This document shows, piece after piece, positions 7,503 through 16,372 of a stretch of 64,000 nucleotides of DNA. Below the pieces are notes generated by a model. It was not told the DNA's origin. It ran no database searches and saw only the letters and a program-made list of their open reading frames with translations. This DNA is from Clostridia bacterium. GTDB taxonomy: Bacteria; Bacillota; Clostridia; Oscillospirales; RGIG5554. Within the stretch, counting starts at the first letter, position 1. Each line of letters starts with the position of its first letter. A program made the position numbers and the translations under genes. The stretch spans positions 55,590-119,589 of the forward strand of contig JAFWAE010000009.1 in the NCBI GenBank assembly GCA_017507855.1. The letters are read 5' to 3'.

Positions 7503-10178
7503 CTATGCCAAATGAATGCGCCAGGTGGCGATTTTCCAGGGAGCCAGGGACATGTCAAGGCGATTGCCGTCGGCCGAGACTGCAACGGCGTTTTCCTCAC
7601 AAAGATCGCAGGCTTGCGCGGCAACGATAGGCCCGGAAAAGACCAGGCTTCCGCTCTGAGACTCAGCGCTGTTATTGTATACGCGTACTACCAGGGTATT
7701 CTTTTCCCCGTCATCGGGGCGTTTGATAATGGAATGGCAAAGACCTTCCCCGCCCTCCAACCGCATAAGCGAATAAGAGGCAGGCACAAAATCGGCGTGA
7801 GGCACGGAAAGAGTCTCCACCCCGCTTAACAGACAATCGCGCATGCGCTTAAGGGAAGCATCGCTGATCTGCGCCGTCAACGGCACGATCTTCAGCAAAA
7901 ATTCATGTTTGCCCTGCAATTGACCGTCTGTCTCCCCGTTGGTCATCACGGTTTGACGGAAGCAACGAAGCAAAGTGGCGTACAAAGTACCGTCCTTATC
8001 CTTGGAAGAAGCGGCCTCGTGGACGCCGTAAGCAAATACCAAAGCCACACCGTTTCCATCTTGGTCCCGTTTTCCGAGAATACCGTCAGTGGCCTTATCT
8101 GCCACCCCCACCTCGTTCCAGTCGAAGGTCTCCTCCGGCGCACCGCAGGGACGGCTAACCGTACAAAAGCTTTGGCCGCAGAACCATTCACCTCCGGCGA
8201 TCCCCGTGGGCAAAACCATGCGAAGACGATGGTCCTTGGCGGTGTTGTCCACTGTCAAGCGGACCGTGGGCTCCGCACACCCCGCATCCAACTCCACCCG
8301 TGCCGTAATGCGCAGGGCCACGGTATCTTCACTGCGGCGGATATGGTGCATTTTGTAAGTATGATATTCCATTTGAGCGGGAATCTGCAAGGTCTTGGTG
8401 ATGGTGAAAACACAGCGCAGAGGGCTGTCCTCCGTAATTTCTGCCATAAAAGGAGCACCGGCAGACGTAACGTATCGGTCTGCCACGCCGGGCGTATGGT
8501 TCCACCCATCTCCCACTTCTCCCCCGTCCTCGAAGGAAAGCAGATTCCGGTAGACTCGGCCGTTTCGTTTGTCGGAAAGGGTCAGTGTGCCGTCTTTTTC
8601 CACCTGCAAAGCCACCCATTGGTTTTCGGCGCTCAAAACACCCGTGCGCAAGGAGCCGAAATGCCGGATAGGCGTGGGAGTGGGAACGATCTTCAGCTCC
8701 GTAACGCCGCAGGGAGCCAGCTTCACCCGCACCGTTACTTGATGGGGATCGGTGATCAGGCAAAGATGGCGGTCATAGCGGCGGACCACGTTGCGCTGAA
8801 TGTCCGTGATCGTAAAGGGAAGCTGCTCGCCCTTTTCATCCAAAATGGCAAAGCGGTTGATCTCTTCGTTGCCCAACAGTTCCACGTAACGGGCCACGTA
8901 TCCCGCTTCGAATTCAACGGGGATGCTGATGACCTCATCGCGCTCATACGGCAGGGGGTTAAAAATAGAAACCTTATATACGCATTCAGCAGGTGCCCCG
9001 TGCTTTTGTTGCTCTTTTCTGTAGGCCAAATACAGATCGTCCTTGACGGTTTTAACAATGTTGTCGATCTGATCGTAGCGGTAATGCATATCCCGATGTA
9101 CGGCCTCAACGGAGCAGCCGCAGATAGAATCGTGAGGCTGATTCTGCAGCAGATGCAAAGAGGCATGATCCTCAAAAGCCTTGGGGATCTCCACCCCTTG
9201 CAGAGAGGCGATGGCCGTCATAGGTTCCAACCAATGCTCCAGCTTGCTTTGAGAAAGATCGTTTCTCCGCTTCAGGTCATAGCGCGAGGACAGCGTGTGC
9301 TGCAAAACCTGTTGGGCAATTTTGGCAGACTTGGAAAGTTCCCCCTTCAGCACCGGCATCTGATCCTTATACGCCTCCAGGTGCTGTCCCATCTCCTCCA
9401 AATTGACCATTTTGATCTCCGCATGGGGGTACAAGCGGGCAATACGCGCCATCCAATCCAGGATCTGAGCGTGCATATGCTGGTGGTCCGAGCCGTCCGT
9501 CAAATGCACCACGGGAACGTTGGAACGGGCAATTTCGCGATCCACATTGGTTTTTACCAGCTCATCCAACTGCTCTTCTGTCATATTTTCCGTACGGTTG
9601 AGATCCAAATTCAGATAGATCCACCCGTAGGTACCCATATCCTCCTGCTTAAAGGTGACGCATTCCGTGCCATCGGGGGCCTGCCAGCGGAAAAAGGCCG
9701 GCACTTCCCCGTCGTTCAAGCCGCGCCCCAGGGACGCGTTTCGGATCCCGAAACCGGAAAGGATCTGAGGCATTTGAGCCGTGTGTCCAAACATATCGCA
9801 CAAATAGCCGTATTTCCAGGGCTCCACGCCAAAGCTGCGGGACACGGCAAAGCCTTTGCGCAGGTTGCGGATGAAGCTTTCTCCTGAGGGCAAAAACTCA
9901 TCCGGCATAACGTACCAAGGACCGATGAGAATGCGGCCTTCACGGATAAGCTGCTCCAGCTCTGCTCTTCGATGGGGACAAAGCTGAAGATAATCGTCCA
10001 GCACGCTGGTCTGTCCGTCAAAAGTAAACACAAATTCCGGCAAGCTTTGCAACTTTTCGATCAAATCGTCCACCATGCGAACCAAGCGATAGCGGTATCC
10101 TTGAAAGGTTTGATACCATTCCCTGTCCCAGTGCGTAGCGTTCATGACGTAGATCGTCAGTTTTTTCTGTTCTTCCAT
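7503..10178 (-). CDS. Glycoside hydrolase family 38 alpha-mannosidase
   Basis: An 891-residue protein with the GH38 N-terminal motif THWDREWY (zinc ligands His16 and Asp18), the segment GPWYVMPDEFLPSGE, and CDMFGHTAQMP containing the likely nucleophile Asp. The C-terminal half has the beta-sandwich domains of the family. There is no signal peptide, so it acts in the cytoplasm on imported mannosides, as MngB-like enzymes do. It is the last gene of a five-gene operon with SGNH hydrolases and an SDR oxidoreductase, and ends at a strong terminator. The exact linkage cleaved is not decided by sequence. A long plus-strand open frame over it is a shadow. Confidence 0.92.
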   Translation of the reverse strand: MEEQKKLTIYVMNATHWDREWYQTFQGYRYRLVRMVDDLIEKLQSLPEFVFTFDGQTSVLDDYLQLCPHRRAELEQLIREGRILIGPWYVMPDEFLPSGESFIRNLRKGFAVSRSFGVEPWKYGYLCDMFGHTAQMPQILSGFGIRNASLGRGLNDGEVPAFFRWQAPDGTECVTFKQEDMGTYGWIYLNLDLNRTENMTEEQLDELVKTNVDREIARSNVPVVHLTDGSDHQHMHAQILDWMARIARLYPHAEIKMVNLEEMGQHLEAYKDQMPVLKGELSKSAKIAQQVLQHTLSSRYDLKRRNDLSQSKLEHWLEPMTAIASLQGVEIPKAFEDHASLHLLQNQPHDSICGCSVEAVHRDMHYRYDQIDNIVKTVKDDLYLAYRKEQQKHGAPAECVYKVSIFNPLPYERDEVISIPVEFEAGYVARYVELLGNEEINRFAILDEKGEQLPFTITDIQRNVVRRYDRHLCLITDPHQVTVRVKLAPCGVTELKIVPTPTPIRHFGSLRTGVLSAENQWVALQVEKDGTLTLSDKRNGRVYRNLLSFEDGGEVGDGWNHTPGVADRYVTSAGAPFMAEITEDSPLRCVFTITKTLQIPAQMEYHTYKMHHIRRSEDTVALRITARVELDAGCAEPTVRLTVDNTAKDHRLRMVLPTGIAGGEWFCGQSFCTVSRPCGAPEETFDWNEVGVADKATDGILGKRDQDGNGVALVFAYGVHEAASSKDKDGTLYATLLRCFRQTVMTNGETDGQLQGKHEFLLKIVPLTAQISDASLKRMRDCLLSGVETLSVPHADFVPASYSLMRLEGGEGLCHSIIKRPDDGEKNTLVVRVYNNSAESQSGSLVFSGPIVAAQACDLCEENAVAVSADGNRLDMSLAPWKIATWRIHLA

Positions 10179-10212
10179 GGAAACAGCCTGCTTTCTTAAA
10201 CTATTTTTTTGC

Positions 10213-11586
10213 TTAATAGCCCAGTGCGCGCAATACCTCCGCCATCAAAATTCTATGCCCCTCGGCATTCAAATGGCAATGGTCTGCAGTAAGAGCCAAG
10301 TAGTTGTTGTTGTGCCGAGCGTAGTGGGTATCCAAAACAGCCTGCATATTCACAAACGTGATATTTTCGTGTTCTTGAGCCACTGCCTTAACGGCTTCGA
10401 TGTAATGATTTACGTACTCGGTACGGAATTCATCGTCCGCATCAGCCACCCAGAAGGGAGCGATCAGCACGATCTTTTCGTAAGAGGAAGCGTATTTGTT
10501 CATCAAAGAGGTCATTGTACGCTTAAAGGAATTGGAGGAGTTGGCCCCGTTCGCATTACTCAAAGAGGCGTTATAGGCATCGTTCACGCCGATCATCATA
10601 ACCAAATGGTTAGCCTCGGCCGCCTTTACGTCCTTCGTCCAACGGGAATTCAGCTGTTGGAGCGTATTGCCGGAAACACCGGAGTTATACACGATCGTCG
10701 GCGTCTGGGGATACATGGCTTGCAGATAGCCGTTGAGCAATGCGGCATAGCCGTTGCCCAAGTAGACTCCCTCTTCCAATTTTCTATCGCGTCCGCAGTC
10801 CGTGATGGAGTCGCCCGTACACATCAGGCGCACCGTTTCCACGGGGGCTACCGTTCCCTCGCGGGGAGACAGATTCAGCGTTTTAGCCATCAAAGCAGTC
10901 AATTCCGCTTGAGCAATGTGATTCAAAATGCCGTCATCCGTTACGCGACCGGCACTCACCCACGTATCCACGGCATCCTGCATAGGCATATACACCACGT
11001 TCTCGTAAGCCTCGGCCACTTCCTTTGCAGCCGTCTGATACAGGGACATGGTCTCTGTCCGATACACCTCATCCACGGATAAGGTGTACGGCTCAGCCAG
11101 CAACACGGTGTTGACATCCTTGGCAAGTTCAAAAAGCTCCTGCAAATTGGTACGGTATTTTTCGGGAGAGAAGGATTGGCCATATTTGGCATCGTTCAAA
11201 TATTTTTGGGCATCTCCGTCGGACAGGCAAATTACCAACAGATCGGGAACCTGCTTACCTTCTACCAAAATGTTGTTGGCCAAACTATGCTTAACGCCGG
11301 AAATCATCAAGGTTTGAGCGGAATAGTTATAACTCTCGGGGTTTCTTTCCGCATATGTAGCGTAAATGGTTGCAGCCAAATAAGTAGCCGCGTTGTCCCC
11401 CATAAAGGAGTTGAACTTCTTATCGAGGTAGTTTCCCACCACCAATTGCTGATCGCCAAAAAAAACCGTCAAAGGCTTTTCGGAAAATTGCACCCGATGG
11501 ACCTTTTCAGGAGCATCTGAACAACCTCCCATACATCCAAGCAACATCATCAACGCCGCCAAAACGGCAAAAATTTTACGAATCAT
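10213..11586 (-). CDS. Lipoprotein with two tandem SGNH-hydrolase domains, the first degenerate
   Basis: 457 residues with a lipoprotein signal peptide (cysteines at 18 and 22 near the end of the hydrophobic stretch). The second half, about residues 250-457, is a normal SGNH/GDSL esterase: TGDSIT with Ser260, NSGVSGN, GVNDAY, and DHCHLNAEGH with the Asp-x-x-His pair. The first half, about 38-240, has the same layout but with GDQ in place of GDS, LSDGD in place of GxND, and a D-x-x-x-x-H remnant, so it has probably lost catalysis. The protein is likely a cell-surface ester hydrolase acting on an acylated glycan. It sits between the SDR gene and GH38 in one operon. Reading the N-terminal half as a dead SGNH domain is inference from motif spacing. 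Confidence 0.85.
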   Translation of the reverse strand: MIRKIFAVLAALMMLLGCMGGCSDAPEKVHRVQFSEKPLTVFFGDQQLVVGNYLDKKFNSFMGDNAATYLAATIYATYAERNPESYNYSAQTLMISGVKHSLANNILVEGKQVPDLLVICLSDGDAQKYLNDAKYGQSFSPEKYRTNLQELFELAKDVNTVLLAEPYTLSVDEVYRTETMSLYQTAAKEVAEAYENVVYMPMQDAVDTWVSAGRVTDDGILNHIAQAELTALMAKTLNLSPREGTVAPVETVRLMCTGDSITDCGRDRKLEEGVYLGNGYAALLNGYLQAMYPQTPTIVYNSGVSGNTLQQLNSRWTKDVKAAEANHLVMMIGVNDAYNASLSNANGANSSNSFKRTMTSLMNKYASSYEKIVLIAPFWVADADDEFRTEYVNHYIEAVKAVAQEHENITFVNMQAVLDTHYARHNNNYLALTADHCHLNAEGHRILMAEVLRALGY

Positions 11587-11626
11587 TCTCTGTTCACCTT
11601 TTCGTTTTTAATGTTTGATTGTTTTT

Positions 11627-12334
11627 TTACGGAGTATACGTCCATCCTTCATCGCCGTGGTAGATCATCAAACGGGTCATCCCTCCGTCCACGGTCAAGG
11701 TCTGCCCCGTAATAAAACCGCTTTCGCTTCCGCAAAGAAACATCACGGCTGCGGCAATATCCCGTGGGCTTCCGATGCGTTTGACGGGATGCTGCTTCCG
11801 GTCCGCCTCGCTTTGCTCCGTTTGCGAATGATCGATCCAGCCCGGAGCCACGGCGTTAACCCTGGCCTTGCCGGCCAAGGTCACCGCCATCGCGTGAGTC
11901 AGCGCCTCGATACCGCCCTTGGCGGCCGAATAGCTTTCCGTATTCGACTGGCTCATGAACGCTCTAGTGGAAGAAATGTTCACTACCGCCGCCCCCGGTC
12001 TGAAATAAGGAGCCAACAGCTTCGTCAAATAAAAGGGCGCGCCGACGCCGACCCGAAGCACGTAATCAAAATCCTCATAGTTGCAGGTTTCAAGGCCTCC
12101 TTTGGAAAGGCATGCGTTGTGGATCAAAAAATCCACTCCTCCGTACTGCCCGATAACCTCGTCGGCAAAGCGCTCCAAGGTCTGTTTATCGGCAACATCT
12201 CCCACAAACCAAGGACCCGGAACACGGTCTATGATACAAACGTGAGCGCCAAGCTCCGCAAAAGAACGTGCGATCTCTTTTCCGATACCATTGCCGCCAC
12301 CTGTAACGACAACGACCTTATCTTTAAATTTCAT
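11627..12334 (-). CDS. Short-chain dehydrogenase/reductase
   Basis: A 235-residue classical SDR with the cofactor motif TGGGNGIG near the N-terminus, the active-site Ser in NISST, YSAAK as the Tyr-x-x-x-Lys pair, and the usual GQTLTVDGGM near the C-terminus. It probably oxidises or reduces a sugar or sugar alcohol with NAD(P). The ATG at 12334 is preferred; an in-frame GTG at 12349 lies inside the preceding gene. It is embedded in the SGNH/GH38 operon, immediately after the lipoprotein esterase gene, which points to carbohydrate use rather than fatty acid synthesis. The substrate is unknown. Confidence 0.9.
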   Translation of the reverse strand: MKFKDKVVVVTGGGNGIGKEIARSFAELGAHVCIIDRVPGPWFVGDVADKQTLERFADEVIGQYGGVDFLIHNACLSKGGLETCNYEDFDYVLRVGVGAPFYLTKLLAPYFRPGAAVVNISSTRAFMSQSNTESYSAAKGGIEALTHAMAVTLAGKARVNAVAPGWIDHSQTEQSEADRKQHPVKRIGSPRDIAAAVMFLCGSESGFITGQTLTVDGGMTRLMIYHGDEGWTYTP

Positions 12335-12338
12335 AGGC

Positions 12339-13136
12339 TCAATTTCCACAAATCAGCTCTACCAAAGCGTCGCAGGTCCGCTGAGCAATCAGCCCACAGG
12401 AATAGGTGGTAGGATGTACCAGATCCGGCGCCAAAAGCTCCGGCTGAATGCGAGTCATCTCATCCATAAACAGCTCGTACAGATCGATAAAGGGCATTTC
12501 AAACTCATCGGCTACCCTCTTCATGACCGTACGGTATTGGGGGATCAACGGGGCCACCGCCTTGGTTATCACTTGGCTGGATTCCATATCTTGAGGCTTA
12601 AGCAGATAGAATGGAGACATATACACAATGCCCTTTACCCCGCTCTCCTTAGCACGCGCCGACAGATCATGCAGAATTTTCCGAAAATAAGGAAGCTTGG
12701 CCTCCTTCACCTCAGGAGCAAAAGTGGTCACATAGGCATCGTTCGCCCCAATCTGCCAAACAATATAATCCGGCTGATAGGCCTCGACGTCCTTTTCCCA
12801 ACGTTCGAAATTCAGCTGAGCCGTATCCCCACTAACGCCGCTATTCACAAACACGATCTCGAAATCCGGCAGACGGGTGCGAAGCATGGCTGCCAAAATA
12901 GCGGCATAGCCGTTTCCGTATTCCTCTGTGGGATTATCACGGTTTCGTCCCGAATCCGTAATGGAATCTCCCATCGCCACGATTGTCAGCTTCGTTTTTT
13001 CCTTGGGGACCTCACCGGTCTCATTCGTAGGGGGAGTCTCTTCCGCAGGAAAAGAATCGGTGGAAGCGCACCCAGCCAAAAGGCCGCAAGCCAATAACAG
13101 GACCAGCAAAAGCGCCAACAGCTTGAGTTTTTTCAC
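12339..13136 (-). CDS. SGNH-hydrolase lipoprotein
   Basis: 265 residues starting from a GTG at 13136 that has GAGGGAG just upstream. The N-terminus is a lipoprotein signal ending LLAGC, followed by a Pro/Thr/Glu-rich linker and an SGNH domain: MGDSIT, NSGVSGD, GANDAY, and D-L-V-H near the C-terminus. It is likely anchored outside the cell as an esterase or acyl-sugar deacetylase. It is closely similar to the next upstream gene, which has no signal peptide, so the two are tandem duplicates sent to different places. It overlaps the open extension of the SDR gene. Confidence 0.88.
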   Translation of the reverse strand: MKKLKLLALLLVLLLACGLLAGCASTDSFPAEETPPTNETGEVPKEKTKLTIVAMGDSITDSGRNRDNPTEEYGNGYAAILAAMLRTRLPDFEIVFVNSGVSGDTAQLNFERWEKDVEAYQPDYIVWQIGANDAYVTTFAPEVKEAKLPYFRKILHDLSARAKESGVKGIVYMSPFYLLKPQDMESSQVITKAVAPLIPQYRTVMKRVADEFEMPFIDLYELFMDEMTRIQPELLAPDLVHPTTYSCGLIAQRTCDALVELICGN

Positions 13137-13174
13137 AGTTCTCCCTCTTTCACATATCATATGGGCAGATTTTA

Positions 13175-13837
13175 TTATTTTCCTTCGATTAGGCCGATCA
13201 AAGCATCGCAGGCACGCTGGGCGATCAGACCGTGAGCATACACTACGGGGTGTACCAGATCAGGAGCCAACAATTCTGCCTTGACGCGGGTCATCTCGTC
13301 CATAAACATATCATACAGATCGATAAAGGGCATTCCCTCATCCTCGGCAACCTTTTTCATCACGTCGCGATACAAGGGAGCCAAGGGGGCAGTGGCCTTG
13401 GTCATTGCCTCGGAAGTTTCCGTATCTTCGGGCTTCAGCAGGTAGAAGGGCGACAGGTATACGATCCCCTTCACGCCGTTGTCACGAGCACGTTTGGAAA
13501 GATCGCGCAGTAGTTTTTCGTAATTGGGAAGCTTGACCTCTTCCACCTCGGGAGCAAATGTGGTCACGTAAGCATCGTTGATCCCGATCAACCAGGTCAT
13601 GTAATCGGGCTGATACGCCTCCACGTCCTTTTCCCAACGCTGAAGGTTGCTCTGAGTGGTATCTCCGTTGATGCCGCTGTTGACAAAAGTAATGTCGTAT
13701 TCGGGCAAACGGGTGCGCAGCATAGCCGCCAAAATAGCGGCATACCCGTTTCCGTATTCCACAGTGGGGTTTTCGCGGTTGCGCCCGGCATCGGTAATAG
13801 AATCACCCATAGTCAAAATCGTCAATTTCTTGCTCAT
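13175..13837 (-). CDS. SGNH-hydrolase family protein, cytoplasmic
   Basis: 220 residues, first gene of the SGNH/GH38 operon. The ATG at 13837 follows an AGAAGG site and begins directly with the SGNH core: MGDSITDAG, NSGINGD, GINDAY, and D-L-V-H as the catalytic Asp/His block. No signal peptide is present, in contrast to its near-copy downstream. It probably removes an ester group, for example acetyl, from an imported sugar. The role is inferred from family and neighbours; the substrate is unknown. Confidence 0.88.
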   Translation of the reverse strand: MSKKLTILTMGDSITDAGRNRENPTVEYGNGYAAILAAMLRTRLPEYDITFVNSGINGDTTQSNLQRWEKDVEAYQPDYMTWLIGINDAYVTTFAPEVEEVKLPNYEKLLRDLSKRARDNGVKGIVYLSPFYLLKPEDTETSEAMTKATAPLAPLYRDVMKKVAEDEGMPFIDLYDMFMDEMTRVKAELLAPDLVHPVVYAHGLIAQRACDALIGLIEGK

Positions 13838-13898
13838 AACAAAGACCTTCTTTTTATTTTTTTGTATGTCCCGTATTTTGCAAACGGAACTTTTCTTT

Positions 13899-13907
13899 AT
13901 CATACCA
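13899..13907 (-). promoter_or_regulatory. Possible extended -10 promoter of the SGNH/GH38 operon
   Basis: TATGAT preceded by TGG (extended -10 form) on the minus strand, about 60 bases upstream of the first SGNH gene. No clear -35 element is visible in the T-rich sequence before it. The remaining bases between 13838 and 14003 are AT-rich and hold no gene. Confidence 0.5.
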
Positions 13908-14003
13908 CATTCAACAAAAAAAGAAAAGAGATTTTTCTATCATTTTTTTGTAACTTATTTTTGTATTTTTGCATAGTCTGCGCTTGAAAGGAGCGAATAC
14001 ATA

Positions 14004-14393
14004 GTGGATTCGGAAATCACCCCTGCAGAGCAGCTTAAGTCATATTCTTTCGAGGGACAAGTACTTCTCCTTTACAACATTTCTCTCGTTTTTTCGCCCG
14101 ACACCACAGAAGCCAAACATAGAAAACAAGCCGAAAGATTTATCAAAAAAGCAGAAAAAGCTTTTTCAATTTTTGTTGAAAAGTCATTGTTTCAAGAGGC
14201 TCGAGAAACCTTTGTGCGCCAGCAATCCCCGTGGGGTTCCCCGTGGGAAGCCTCCTTCAACGGAAAAATCGAATTGCGTGAAAATATTGTTTCAGCCTCT
14301 TTTACATCCGCGATAAAAAAAGGCAAAAAGCTTTACACCCAAGCTTGGCAAGCAGATCTCGGTTCCGTGTTCAACATTCGTCCCGTTGCCTGA
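14004..14393 (+). CDS. Hypothetical protein, 129 residues
   Basis: Starts at GTG, 10 bases after an AAAGGAG ribosome site. It has no signal peptide or membrane segment. The middle is rich in charged residues (KHRKQAERFIKKAEKAF) and the C-terminal part, from about residue 75, alternates in a beta-strand-like pattern (GSPWEASFNGKIELRENIV). I do not recognise the family. It stands alone between the divergent SGNH operon and the DUF4432 gene, with the latter having its own promoter. The ribosome site and clean start support a real gene. Confidence 0.7.
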   Translation: MDSEITPAEQLKSYSFEGQVLLLYNISLVFSPDTTEAKHRKQAERFIKKAEKAFSIFVEKSLFQEARETFVRQQSPWGSPWEASFNGKIELRENIVSASFTSAIKKGKKLYTQAWQADLGSVFNIRPVA

Positions 14394-14432
14394 TTTTTCT
14401 TTTTTCGAGCCCCCTTATTTTTGAGAAGGCTC

Positions 14433-14461
14433 TTGAACCGACGTTCACAATATGTTATAAT
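14433..14461 (+). promoter_or_regulatory. Sigma-A promoter of the DUF4432 gene
   Basis: TTGAAC and TATAAT with a 17-base spacer, about 50 bases before the ATG at 14511. Confidence 0.85.
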
Positions 14462-14510
14462 GACAGCAGTTAACGTTTCCAAAAGAAAAAACAAAAGGAC
14501 GGTTTTACAC

Positions 14511-15536
14511 ATGGAGCTTTACGGACAGTCTCTTTCCCGCAACGAAGTTTGCAAGCGCGTAGGCGACATTTCCCAGATCGCCGGCGTAAAAAAGTATGAA
14601 TTTACCGAGGGCCGCGCCAAAGGCGTTTCCGCCTACGAAATCTATACAGCTTCCGGACTTCGTTTTACCGTGCTGCCGGACCGCGGTCTGGATATTGCCT
14701 TTGCCGAATATAACGGCATTAATTTTTCTTGGTTAGGAAATACCGGGGTGGTCTCTCCTGCCCTGTATGATGCAAATGGGGCCGCCTGGCTGCGCAATTT
14801 CTTTGGCGGCCTGCTGACCACCTGCGGCAGTCAGAACATCGGTTCCGCCTGCACGGATAACGGAAAAGCGTACGGCTTACACGGTCGCCTTTCCAACACT
14901 CCTGCCGAAGAGGTATGGGCTAAAACCGAATGGGAAGGCGACGAGCTGGTCATTCGCGTAGGCGGTAAGGTGCGAGAGGTCAGCGTGTTCGGCGAAAACA
15001 TGACTCTGATCCGCGAAATCAAGGCCTATGCGGGCGGCACCCGTTTTGAACTGCACGACGTACTGCGCAACGATGGCTTTTCCGACTCTGAAACGCTGAT
15101 GCTGTACCATTGCAATTACGGCTTTCCCCTGCTCGACAAAAACACGGTGATGTTCAAAAGCGAGGGCAAGATCATCCCCCGCGATGCCATGGCCAAAGAC
15201 ATCGAACTCTGCACCAGCTTTGACGCCCCCCAGCACGGTTATGATGAGCAAGTATTTATGCACGACATGGTAGCCGACGAGAACGGTAAAACTTTTGCAG
15301 GTCTGTTTAATAAGGCTCTCGGATTTGGCGTTAAAATGAGTTTCCTGAAGGAGCAATTCCCCCTGCTGGTGGAATGGAAAATGATCGGCGAAAGCGAATA
15401 CGTAGTGGGTCTGGAGCCTGCTACTTACGCCCCCTTAGGCCGTGAAAGCGCCCGCAAAGACAACGCCTTTACCGTACTGAAGCCCGGTGAGGAGCGTCAC
15501 TTTGATTTGACCTTTGAAATTGTAAAGTCCATTTGA
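14511..15536 (+). CDS. DUF4432 / aldose 1-epimerase-like protein
   Basis: 341 residues of the galactose-mutarotase-like fold, DUF4432 type. Family features include LPDRGLDIAFAEYNG near residue 50, FFGGLLTTCG, YGLHGRLSN, and GLEPATYAPLGRE near the C-terminus, with conserved His and Glu residues as in mutarotases. It probably interconverts anomers or epimers of a sugar or sugar acid; the substrate is unknown. The ATG at 14511 is chosen over an in-frame ATG at 14421 because the promoter lies between them and AAAGGA precedes 14511. A strong terminator follows the stop. Confidence 0.88.
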   Translation: MELYGQSLSRNEVCKRVGDISQIAGVKKYEFTEGRAKGVSAYEIYTASGLRFTVLPDRGLDIAFAEYNGINFSWLGNTGVVSPALYDANGAAWLRNFFGGLLTTCGSQNIGSACTDNGKAYGLHGRLSNTPAEEVWAKTEWEGDELVIRVGGKVREVSVFGENMTLIREIKAYAGGTRFELHDVLRNDGFSDSETLMLYHCNYGFPLLDKNTVMFKSEGKIIPRDAMAKDIELCTSFDAPQHGYDEQVFMHDMVADENGKTFAGLFNKALGFGVKMSFLKEQFPLLVEWKMIGESEYVVGLEPATYAPLGRESARKDNAFTVLKPGEERHFDLTFEIVKSI

Positions 15537-15550
15537 TTCCGTTTTTCGAT

Positions 15551-15589
15551 AAAGCAGGAACTTCCGTAGAGGGAGTTCCTGCTTTTTTT
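15551..15589 (+). terminator. Rho-independent terminator after the DUF4432 gene
   Basis: Ten-base stem AGCAGGAACT / AGTTCCTGCT followed by seven T residues. Confidence 0.92.
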
Positions 15590-15623
15590 CGGGAATTTTC
15601 GGTGTTTTTTAAACGGTTTATCC

Positions 15624-15652
15624 TTGCTTTTGCCTTCGTTTTGTGATATACT
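15624..15652 (+). promoter_or_regulatory. Sigma-A promoter of rpe
   Basis: TTGCTT and TATACT with a 17-base spacer, about 45 bases before the rpe ATG. Confidence 0.8.
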
Positions 15653-15696
15653 CATATAGAATATTCATGAATACTGTTTTGAAAGGATCCTGCATT

Positions 15697-16350
15697 ATGG
15701 TCAAGCTTTCCCCTTCCCTTCTTTCGGCTGACTTTGCCAACCTCCAGCGCGACGTGGAATTGGCTGAAAAGGCCGGCGCCGAATACCTTCACATTGACGT
15801 GATGGATGGCGTATTTGTTCCCAACCTTTCTATGGGCCCGCAGATCGTAAAGGCCCTGCGTCCCCATTCCAAAATGGTGTTTGACGTTCATTTGATGATC
15901 GTTCACCCCGAAAAGTACATCGAGCCCTTCGCCAAGGCCGGCGCCGACTATATCACCTTCCACGTGGAGGCCTCTGAAAATCCCGCCAAGACCCTGCGCG
16001 ATATTAAAGCTTTGGGCGTCAAATGCGGCATCGTGATCAAGCCCGCCACCCCCGTTTCCGCCATTGCCGAACTGTTGCCCCTGTGCGACATGGTCTTGGT
16101 CATGTCCGTGGAGCCCGGCTTCGGCGGCCAGGCCTTTATGGAATCCTCCTTGCCTAAGGTGGAGGAGCTGGCCAAGCTGATTGCCGAAAAGAACCCCGCC
16201 TGCGAGCTGGAGATCGACGGCGGTATCACAGCTGACAACGTAAACCGTGTAGTAAAGGCCGGTGCCAACGTCATCGTGGCCGGTAGCGCCATTTTCGGCA
16301 AGCCCGACATTGCCGGTGCCATTGCCGATTTCAGAAAAGCCTGCCAATAA
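15697..16350 (+). CDS. rpe: Ribulose-phosphate 3-epimerase
   Basis: 217 residues with the family core: SPSLLSADFANL at the N-terminus, HIDVMDGVFVPN, MFDVHLM-like FDVHLMI, MSVEPGFGGQ and EIDGGI, supplying the metal-binding His and Asp residues of the TIM barrel. It interconverts ribulose 5-phosphate and xylulose 5-phosphate in the pentose phosphate pathway. The ATG at 15697 has GAAAGGA upstream. In Bacillus rpe follows rsgA; here it is nearby but on the opposite strand and paired with a sugar isomerase gene 22 bases downstream. Confidence 0.96.
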   Translation: MVKLSPSLLSADFANLQRDVELAEKAGAEYLHIDVMDGVFVPNLSMGPQIVKALRPHSKMVFDVHLMIVHPEKYIEPFAKAGADYITFHVEASENPAKTLRDIKALGVKCGIVIKPATPVSAIAELLPLCDMVLVMSVEPGFGGQAFMESSLPKVEELAKLIAEKNPACELEIDGGITADNVNRVVKAGANVIVAGSAIFGKPDIAGAIADFRKACQ

Positions 16351-16372
16351 CCATCAGAAAGGAAGAACGATT

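Noticed and set aside
7905..9887. 660-codon open frame on the plus strand across the GH38 gene
   Set aside because: It is the mirror of a well-supported GH38 coding region, lacks a ribosome site and shows no family motif. GC-rich third positions create such shadows.
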